A stretch of 64,000 bases of DNA. It comes from Euptelea pleiosperma. Taxonomy: Eukaryota; Streptophyta; Magnoliopsida; Ranunculales; Eupteleaceae. The DNA is taken from contig CM068545.1 of assembly GCA_035048495.1 (NCBI GenBank), forward strand, positions 17,691,702-17,755,701. Direction: 5' to 3'. Positions within the stretch are counted from its first letter, which is position 1; the number at the start of each line of letters is the position of its first letter. Positions 1-8,600 of the stretch are shown piece by piece. The notes below the pieces were generated by a model. That model was not told the DNA's origin. It did no database searches and saw only the letters and a list, made by a program, of their open reading frames with translations. A program made the translations under genes and the position numbers.

Positions 1-299
1 TTGGTATTTGATCTTATTTACCTTGTTCGGGATCCTCAGAAGTCTCGGGTATGATATTCGGTAACCTCGGAAACCTCGGAATTACTTTTAGACTTGAAGA
101 ATTATTATCAAAAGACACATGGTGAGTTCTTACTGGTCCATATAAAATATCTGCATAAATATCTAGTTTTGAATACTATAAATAGTAGCATTTGCTACAG
201 TAGAAAAGAGGAGGATTTTGGAGATTGAAGCTGGATTATAACTTTTATTCAGAAGACTGACTTAAGCATCGGAGGCTCATTTGGTGGAGTTCCACCACA
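1..299. other. Unassigned left edge
   Basis: No coding region was recognised. The sequence contains scattered copies of a CTCGGAA-like word and leads into the minisatellite that follows. It lies where the rest of the truncated GLR-A gene would be expected, so it may belong to an inserted element whose other end is outside the window. That is inference. Confidence 0.3.
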
Positions 300-455
300 T
301 TGAGTTATTTGCAGGATCACTCGGCGGTCTCGGAACCTCACTTCGGACTCCTCGGAATCTGATCTCGGACACCTCGGACTCCTCGGAATCTGATCTCGGA
401 CACATCGGAATCTGACCTCGGATACCTCGGACTCTGACCTCGGATCTGTCCCGGG
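300..455. repeat. Minisatellite of CTCGGA-type units
   Basis: Imperfect tandem repetition of short units built on CTCGGACTC, CTCGGAATCTGAT and CTCGGACAC is visible. It produces long open frames of repetitive Arg/Ser/Glu composition on the minus strand, which are artefacts of the repeat. It lies just downstream (minus sense) of the point where GLR-A loses homology to its paralogues. Confidence 0.7.
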
Positions 456-537
456 ACCTCGGATCCAACAGCACAAAGGATATCAAGCCCGTGGAAAAAG
501 CGCGTATTTTGGGGTGTGTGGATTTATTCCCTACACG

Positions 538-1068
538 CTGTAGCAAGAGAAAGAACAGGAACTTGTGCTCGATTTCCAACTTCGGCGACTAATGCTGCCT
601 CCTGCCATGTTTCCATGCCGAGAATTGCTTGCGCTCGCTGATGTTTAATCAGATGATCCACTGAACCAAAAATTGAAATTTTAGAGATGTTAGGAGATGT
701 GTTTATCTTAATTACTTTCTTCTAGCAGAACCAAACGTGGTGATAGAAAAAAAAATATTACCTAGGGAGGCTGCTCGGAGGGGATCCCCATGTGAGTCGC
801 GTACATGGAGTTTTAATTTGTAGTTGTTTTTTGAGCACTTGTTGAAGTCTTGGATTGCAATCTCCATGGCTGTCTTCTCTTCTTTGCCGATGCGGGAAGT
901 AGCATCGATGATGGCACCGATATTGTTCACAATTTCATTATTGTTATCATCTTCGGATGCTGCTGTTTCTCCATGGGAGAGAAGAATATTGAAGAAGATT
1001 AAGAAGAAACTGAGTAGAGACAATTTAGTAGTAGTTGTAGTAGAGAACAGGTGAGGAAGGAGAGGCAT
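538..1068 (-). pseudogene. GLR-A: 5' fragment of a glutamate receptor-like gene
   Basis: Exon 1 (1068 to 762) is intact. It encodes a hydrophobic signal peptide and the start of the amino-terminal domain (NIGAIIDATSRIGKEEKTAM). It ends in phase 1 at a GT donor, exactly as in the paralogues. Exon 2 starts at 660 after a CAG acceptor and runs about 40 codons (TWQEAALVAEVGNRAQVPVL) before homology stops near 538, where the frame soon meets a stop. The rest of the ligand-sensing domain, all membrane segments and the tail are missing from the window. Either the gene was cut by an insertion whose far side lies to the left, or it was deleted. The exon 1 sequence has no disabling change, so the break may be recent. 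A functional product is not expected from what is visible. Confidence 0.85.
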
Positions 1069-1310
1069 TTGGGATATACTTTAAACACTTTTTACATGAG
1101 ATGAGCAGTAAGGGATAACCTTCTAATGTTGTAGATAGATAACCTTGAGACGTTGGAGCTTTTAAACAGGACGAAGAATCTTCGCAACCAAGAAATGGAC
1201 GAATTAAACACGACGAGTAATCTTAAATTCTCTCCCAAAGGTCACCACGTGTACAAGAAGATTAAGGAAGATGCTTCCATAAAAATTTAATTAATACACA
1301 ATTGAGAGAG
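1069..1310 (-). promoter_or_regulatory. Upstream region of GLR-A, shared with GLR-C and GLR-D
   Basis: Directly upstream of the GLR-A start codon, blocks such as GATAACCTTCT and GGAGCTTTTAAA recur in the same order upstream of GLR-C (around 38097-38135). A further block, CAAGAAATGGACGAATTAA, recurs upstream of GLR-D (around 56717). This suggests that the promoters were duplicated with the genes. No transcription start can be placed from the sequence. Confidence 0.45.
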
Positions 1311-2509
1311 CTTCCTTCATTTTTCCTTATTCTGGTCTAATGCGCATAGAAGTCCTGACATCTACTTCTTTAATTTAATTACTTAATTATATATTGTTAG
1401 ATAATATAATTCCCATAGGGTGGTAATTCATGACCCAGCCAACCAGTTTTTTTCCGGGTTAGGGTTTGGAGTTTTCTGATCCGTGGGTGGGCTGGGTTCA
1501 TCAGTTTGATCCAACTCAACTACTCTCATATTCAACTTAGCTTAAGGTTGATGTCAAAGTTTACCAACTCAAACCTGACTTAACTCGCAGAATAGCTGAA
1601 CAGTGCCCGTCAAGCATCGTCAAGAGGTGTGTCATTGATCGGATGGCCTGGATTGACAACAGAATGACTGATTTTGGTAATACAGTTGGATGCATCACCA
1701 TATATATGGTTGTGCAGTGAATCATATACATCGATTGCATGGCTCACGGATTTTCTGCGACTTTTCTAGTCACAGACAGTGAACTCCTTGGGAGAGGTGG
1801 CCTACCTACTGTGTGTGTGGTGTATTGTGCCTAAACAATGGATCGTTCCATTGCTTTAGGCACAATTTCACACAAGTTTCACATTGCAGCTGTTCCCCGA
1901 TGAGGGAGAGACGAGGAATCGCCCACTCCCATTCATGTGACGAACCGATCGTTCTAGGTGGTTGCTTGTATCTAAACCAGCGGCCGCCCTACACTACTAG
2001 CGCTTTGAAAGGCGAAACCCATCTCGTCGTAGTTTGGCGACCTAAGGGGCCTATTGTACCAAACAAATTATTTTGAATCGACGATGATATTATAGGGTGG
2101 CTTCAATTTTCAGTTCCCCAAAGAAACTAGCAACTTTTTTTTTTTTTTTAAATTTGTAAGCAAAGGAACTAGCAATCCAATACGATATTGTATTATTGTG
2201 TGAATTCTTAATCCAAGAAACTTATAAATCTAAATTAAACCATTGGCTTTTAGTCAAAGTCAAGAGTCAGAATTGAATAAGAGATATATAATCTTTTCAT
2301 ATTGCAATATCACCTCAAATTCCAATTTTGTTGCATTATATTGGGTCCTCTCTCGAGTCTTCCTACCTCAAGAAAAAATGCGCTTCATGTCGGAAAAAGA
2401 ATGGTCACTTGGCTGTTTAAGACCTTTAGGTCTTCTGTCTTCTGTCTTCAGGTCTTTATTCTAAGCCATACTACGTCAACTTGAGGAACCAAATTCGTTG
2501 TAAATTGTT
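1311..2509. other. Intergenic sequence without a recognised gene
   Basis: No homology to a protein family was recognised. There is a near-perfect hairpin at about 1827-1864, where TGCCTAAACAATGGA pairs with TCCATTGCTTTAGGCA. A T-rich run lies at 2133-2150. Several short open frames show no conserved motif and are read as chance. Confidence 0.4.
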
Positions 2510-2880
2510 TTGCACCATGTCTTGTAGTGAGAAGCTTAATTATCAAATCAAAAGATTATGTTAGTGTTAACTTGTGAACTTCTATTGACAAAACAAGAAC
2601 TACTTTTTCTTTGTTGCTCATGTTATGCATTGAGCGGGATGTTTGGGGAGTCAGGATATATATGCTATCCAAATCTTGATAGATATGTACAACACCACCT
2701 TATTTGTTGCTTTGATAAATAGTGAATGAGGAAAGGCTGGCATTTAAAATTTGGTGGTTGCAGCTACGGGCAATGTTTTCATTCAGGGTCATTAAAGGTA
2801 AAAGCGTGGATGCACCATTCTCAGTTAGGGAAAGGCAGTAAATGTTGATGAGAGACTCCAAACAGGGTGTAGACTGAGAG
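2510..2880 (-). pseudogene. 3' end relic of another GLR gene
   Basis: The stretch is collinear with the 3' flank and last codons of GLR-B (5366-5710). It shares CTTGTAGTGA, AACTTCTATT, the word CATGTTATGCAT, the block TCCAAATCTTGATAGATATG, and the coding block ending AGGGTGTAGAC. Only the last 30 or so codons of exon 5 survive, with several indels. At about 2880 the homology changes abruptly into retrotransposon protease sequence. The remainder of this copy was replaced by or lost to the retroelement. It proves that the array once held at least one more gene between GLR-A and GLR-B. Confidence 0.7.
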
Positions 2881-3300
2881 TGCTCAACCAGCTTCCTTGC
2901 TACAAGATTCTCGCAACTCCCACTGTCCACAATTAAGTCCCAGACTTTCTGATTGACGTACTGTACAACAAGATCGAAAAATATTACGATGCTGGTTGAG
3001 GTCCCTCTACTTTGGAGCATATAACACCTGTTGTACTATGCAGTTAACTCGATCTCCATCTTCCTCTGTGAACTCAGCCCCATCATATAGATCATCATCA
3101 TCATCTGCACCTTCGTCAGCCCCTGTTTCATCTTCATCATCCTCCACCAAATTTACAGATCTATGATCGGGGCATATATTGGAGCGGTGTCCAGGCTTCC
3201 CACACCTATAGCATTTTCCTAGTGTAGGCCTGACATAAGGATTTGGATTCCTTGGTGCGTTTCTGTTAGCCAGCCATGTCATCTGATTATTATTATTCTC
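2877..3300 (-). pseudogene. gag zinc knuckle and protease remnant
   Basis: At 3282-3007 the minus strand encodes [14 protein letters not shown], a CX2CX4HX4C nucleocapsid knuckle, followed by a very acidic linker. In an overlapping frame from about 3020 comes an aspartic protease start with DSGSCENLV, where DSG is the catalytic triad of retropepsins. The two are in different frames, so at least one indel separates them. This order (knuckle, acidic linker, protease) is typical of plant Ty3/gypsy polyproteins. The protein is truncated and not functional. Confidence 0.65.
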
Positions 3301-3771
3301 ACTAGTAATGCTTTTAAACGATGCTCCTTCGATCTTGGCTAAATTGACGGCGTCGGTGATTGAACACTCTTTCCTTTGTCAATAGTAGGGAAAGATGACT
3401 ATGGGATGTTCCTCCAATACCTTGACATTGTAGGCCTGTGCTCTAGGAGGTCAGCCTTCAGAGCTGAGCTATGTTATGGGCTTCCTCCATAGTCCATAAT
3501 ACTTGCAACCAAATTTTGTCTCGAAGTAACTGCTTTAGGCCATTGAGGTAGCTACTCGCTGACCCTTCATCTCATTCAGATTATTACGATCTAAAAGCCT
3601 GGAAAGTTCAGTTGTAACATAGATTTAAATCCCTGTGAGCAGTTCTAATACAACTAGAAGAGATACTGCCCATAATCTGGCGGTAACAATCTCCCCATAA
3701 GAAATTGCTTCATCCTACGCCAAGTTCTTACTGATTGTCCTTGTCGCTGTCGGTTCCGTTGCAACTGATCC

Positions 3772-4192
3772 CAAGGTTTAAAGGAGGCCGTTTTAACGGT
3801 TAAACGGACTGGGGGCGTTACCGTTTAAACCGTTTAAACGGCCGGTAAAACGGATTGAAACGGACAGGGGCAAAAATGAAAAAAGATGGAATTTAACTGA
3901 TTTTAACGGTTTTTAATGTTTTTAATGGAAAAATGGCGCTGAAATTCAAAATTTGAAATTTGAAAATTCCAAAAAAATGGAATTTAACGGATTTAACGGC
4001 TGTTTTTTTCACAATTTTTTTTTCAGAATTAAACGGCTGTTTAAATGATTTTAACAGCCGTTAAAACAAAAAAACGACAGTTTTATTCAAAACCAATAAA
4101 ACGTGTTTATACGGTTTTAACAGAAATGGTATTGGGGCATTACCGTTTAAACGGCCATTAAAATCGTTTAAACTGTCGTTTTTAAAACCATG
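3772..4192 (+). mobile_element. hAT-like MITE, AACGG type (copy 1)
   Basis: It begins CAAGGTTTAAAGGAGG and ends TTTTAAAACCATG. A perfect 8-bp target duplication ACTGATCC lies at 3764-3771 and 4193-4200. The interior is dominated by TTTAACGG / CCGTTAAA and GTTTAAAC words, so either strand can pair with itself at many registers. It is inserted in the gag region of the older gypsy fragment. The 8-bp duplication and the CAAGG terminus fit the hAT superfamily. No coding capacity is present, so it must depend on an outside transposase. Confidence 0.8.
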
Positions 4193-4731
4193 ACTGATCC
4201 TACCAGACTGCAGCTCCACCCTTCAATCTAAACGCGACAAGTTTTACTCTTTTCTCCTCCTGAACCTCCATCATCTCAAAGAAATGCTCTACTTCAGAGA
4301 TCCAATCGAGGAAGTTCTCAATATACAGATTTCGATTAAAGTGAGGAATATCTACTTTCAATCGGTAGTCGTCATATTCCTTTTGTCACCCCGTCGGTTG
4401 ATACGCATCATGCCCTCAATCTTCTTAACTTTCAGACTCATCCTAGCTATCAGGTTGATTACGAGGAGGACGTCTTAAAAGGTTTCTGTTTAACAAGTTG
4501 GTCTCGAGCAACTCCTTCGACGCGTACCCTGTCAACCGCTGGTTGCTTGTTGTTGGTGTTGAGGTTCATCCTAACAAGCAGTTCACGAATCTCGTTCAAC
4601 TATTTTGCTAGGTTGTTTGATTGTTGTCGTTGCTCCTCCATCGCTTTCCACATGGCTTCTTCCCCACAATCACCGTCAGTAGGGTTTCTATTTCTTACTT
4701 CTTTATTTGCCATTGAGGCAGGCGAATCCTT

Positions 4732-4743
4732 GCTCTGATACCA
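4732..4743 (-). other. Retrotransposon primer-binding site (initiator Met-tRNA type)
   Basis: The minus strand reads TGGTATCAGAGC, the standard complement of the 3' end of plant initiator Met-tRNA. The putative LTR end (..GGGTCA) lies three bases before it, at about 4747. Confidence 0.75.
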
Positions 4744-5663
4744 ATATGACCCAGCGTGAAACAATATGGAGATATGACCAACGCCAATATCTCAAGGCTT
4801 GGAATCCACCAAACAGAGAAGAACTCTCAAAGGAGATAAATCACGAAATATTATGGATAAAAAACTATTTTTACCTTTCGACTTACAACCTATTTAATGT
4901 AAAACGAAAATAAGCAAAAGAGGAAAATTACTAAAAATGACAAAATTCAGCTAAGCATGGAAACTAATAATACTAACGTCTAGGAACATGTCAGAATTGA
5001 CGTGAGTGATTCTAACTTCTATGATTAAAGTTATTGCTAAAACAAAAACATCCTATAATAGCAAAACTGTCGTTTTACCCCCGAAACGATGGAATTTAGC
5101 CGAAAAGCAGCGTACAACACGACAAAGTGGTGACTATTGCTTATCTCGTCGTTTCCTTTCAAGAGCTCCAGTCTTGTGTGGTTCTGACAATGTTGACAAT
5201 TCTATTAATACCTGTTACGTCGTTTTTTCATCAACAAGTCCGTTAATGCTCGTTGTGTCCCTTTAGTACCGTTTGAGCTTTTGACGATCCAAAAGCTCCA
5301 TAAAAGAATCCGCTACTTGTTCTACATCAGTCACACAAGAGAAACCAAACTCATCATACAATTTTCCACACCTTGTAGTGAGGAGCTTATCAAATAAAAA
5401 GATTATGTTAACGTTCACTTATTGTGAACTTCTATTAACAAATCAAGAACTACATTTTCTTTGTTCCTCATGTTATGCATGCACCTAAGTGGGCTGTTTG
5501 GGTGATGGAATATGCTACCCAAATCTTGATTGATATGTACAACAACTTATTAATTTGTTTCTTTTTTCTTGATAAATAATGAATGAGGAAAGAATGGAAT
5601 TTAAAATTTAGGGTCATTCAAGGTAAAAGCATGGACACACCTTTCCCCAATTAGGGAAAGACA

Positions 5664-8600
5664 CTAAACTCGGAATGACGCATGTGTCCGAGCATCCAAA
5701 TAGGGTGTAGACCTTTCTGGCATTTCAATTTCAGCTTGTAGTGATGCCTGAACGTGCCCTGGACTTGGAGAGTTGTACCCACTCACATACACAAACCCCT
5801 CACCTGAAGAACTTGCAACATCGACGTCTACTGCTTGTTCGGAAGTCAGAGCTTGCTCTGGAAAATGAAGCTGGCCATCATGAAAGTACTTCCTGAGTCT
5901 GTCCATTGGAGATTTTTTTCCTTCATAATCTTCGTGGTGGCGTCGAGATTCCCATAGTAGGTGAACTAGGAAGAGTAGAAAGACAATGGTAGAAGTGCCA
6001 CCAGTGATGATGTAGATCCCCCAAAAGCTATTCAGGCTGAGGCTCAAGCTTTTGTCTTCTGTGTCAGTTCCAGAATTTGAACATTCATAGGACAGAGGGA
6101 ACCAATTATCTTCCAATTGGGTTAGCATTCCATTTTCTGATAGTATTAGAATGGCTTCCGAGATGTCGGTGGCTAGAGGAGAACCCTTTGGAAAGACCTG
6201 ATCGATCATTTGAGGAAAGAAGAAAGAGTTGTGTTAGTTAATGTGTGTCTTAAAGTTGGTTTAATTAGTCGATGTGGTTGATTAACAGTCAAGCATAATG
6301 AGGGTATCAAACTTTCTGTATTCGATCCGTACATCGATTTCATATATTAAAGATCCGAAAATTTTCAAAATGAACCCAAGTTTAAGGGTATTTTCCAAAA
6401 AGAACCGTATTTTTGAAAATTTGTCAAAACAAACCTAGGACGCCGAATGGTTTGGCGTATGCTCAAAAAAATATTTTAATGGCAAGTTTGCCCTTGTCCT
6501 GTTCCCTGGAAAAAGTCAAATCGCTGTCAGACGCCATATTGTTAGGCGACGGTTATTAACAGTCGCCAAATCGTTCGACGTCGGCTATTAAAGGTCGCCA
6601 AACAGTTTGGCGACATTTAATAGCCAACGCAGAACGGTTTGACAATTGCTAATAACCGTCGCCGAACGGTTTGGCGACTGTTAATATCCATCGCCAAACA
6701 GTATGGCATCTGATAGCGATTTGACATTTTTTTCACAATTTTGGTGTACACACAAGGAAGATAAATCAATGGCTGATTTTTGGTGGGGATATGGTCCTCA
6801 CCGTATATATCACCTAATCTGAAATTTCTAACATCATCAAACGTAACACGGTAAAAAATAAATGCCTAACAGTATTGCGTCTTATAACAACGTACGCCAA
6901 ACCGTTTGGCGTATCGTTTGAAGAGGGCAATTCAGCCATTTTAAAGTTTCGTGAGAATACGCCAAACGGTCCGGCGTCCTAGGTTTGTTTTGACAAATTT
7001 CAAAAAATACGGATCTTTTTGGAAAATACCCTTAAACTTGGGTTTTTTTCGAAAATTTTCCGATTAAAGATTGAAACAAGAAAATATAGACAAAATGGTG
7101 ATAGCTAACTTCAAATAACATGATCAAGAGCTTAAAATTTCGTAAAGATTGTTTTCCTTTGATTTCACATTAAAAAGAGGATCGATCCTAAAAGGTTAAG
7201 ACTTAAGATTCCACACCTCTATCACCTAGATGCTTTTGGTGTATTGGTTTGGGTCTTAACAAAAGACTTGAAAGAATGTTAAGAAGTCTTAGAGATTACT
7301 TACAAAGCCGAATCCTCCAAATCTAATGGGACGTTCGGCGACGGTGTATTCCTTGCAGTATTTGGAGAGGAAGACTCTTTCATAAGGGATCTCCAAGAAT
7401 GCGGCCGCGATAGTTCCTTTTCTGAATTCCTCCAGATAGTTTTCTTCACTCTTGATATCGATGATGTTCTTCAAGTCAAGACCACTCACAGACTCTAAGT
7501 AAGTCTTGACGAATGATGAGTCAATATGGCATCCAAATTTTAAGTTGTTGTTCCTCAGTGAGTCTATACTTGGCACGGTGGGTTCGAGTGGAGGAACCGT
7601 GAGTATGGAGGTGAGACTGGCAGTGTAGCTGGATGTGAGGACCAGCACCGCGAAGAGCCACACCAGGACCACAATGCGAGTGTAATTTCTATAAAGTGTC
7701 TCCCCTTTTAAATGAAACAATTGAGTATGAGATTAACCCAAAAATTAGAAAAAAATTAACATAAATATGAAAATAATTAACATTTTTCAAACTATTTAAC
7801 CCTGTATCATCATCGAAAAAGTTTACTTTTTTGGTTTCCCTATCTAACCTAAGGTTATAAATTTCGGCCGATATTTCGGTTTTGATGAGTACCAAAATCC
7901 TCGAAATATATTTTTCTAAAGTAAAATCCACCGAAATTTAAAAATTTCTTCGGCCGAATTTTGGTTTTGGACCTCACCGAAATTTAAAACCTTGATCTAA
8001 CCCCATATATCTGTGAAGTCCCTTTGTTTGAATCTCTTTTGTTATTTAACAGGAGCTCTGCACTACCCTTTAGGGTATGCATCTCCAATATTCCCTTCAC
8101 TGCCAAGTCGTTTGGTGCTGGGACTAACACGGATTCTAGCAACATGTCTCGGGTTCTCTCGTCCCAGATTGGATTGAAAAGTTTTTCTACCAGTCAACAA
8201 CAAATTTTCTAAGAAATCCAAAAATGAAAAAAATTTGATTCTGCCATAATTTCATTGGTCTCAGCTAAAGATTCTATTCTTGATAAGCAGGCTATCCAAG
8301 AAGTTGAGTTTTACTTGTCCAACAAGCAACTTTTTCGTTGACCGCAGTGGATGAGGAAGTGTTGCTTCGCGGAATATTCCGGTTTCAAAGGTGCCTTGCG
8401 TAGGAACCCCCCAAGAAAAACACGGAAGCCACTTTCCAAGACGGGAGAAGTCGCTATTTTTCAAAATGGCTTCCGTGTCCTTCCGTCTAAACACCATCTA
8501 AATGACCGAAATAGCCTTTATTTGTGGGGTTTCCCAGATCTATGGTCCACTGTACCGACATGCTATTATGTTCTAAACTTCTGATTGGTTGAAATGCAGA

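Larger units (their letters stand above)
2877..5345 (-). mobile_element. Truncated Ty3/gypsy-type LTR retrotransposon fragment
   Basis: Reading on the minus strand, a primer-binding site (TGGTATCAGAGC, matching the 3' end of initiator Met-tRNA) lies at 4743-4732. It is followed by a decayed gag region, a CCHC zinc knuckle and the start of an aspartic protease. The element then ends abruptly against a GLR 3' relic at about 2880. Sequence from about 4747 rightward to about 5345, before GLR-B's 3' flank, should be its LTR; the outer LTR edge was not fixed. Polymerase and integrase are absent. A small hAT-like element (3772-4192) sits inside the gag region. Confidence 0.6.

Noticed and set aside
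300..455. CRISPR-like array
   Set aside because: Units are short, imperfect and not separated by unique spacers, and the sequence is a plant nuclear region.
249..579. Arg/Ser/Glu-rich open frames on the minus strand at the left edge
   Set aside because: They follow the CTCGGA minisatellite in two frames and have no family resemblance.
1813..2076. 87-codon open frame on the plus strand
   Set aside because: No conserved motif, and it overlaps a hairpin region. Chance is the simpler reading.
8220..8420. Weak resemblance of a frame (QAIQEVEFYLSNKQLF) to a La-type RNA-binding motif
   Set aside because: Too short, followed at once by a stop, and without the neighbouring conserved residues.
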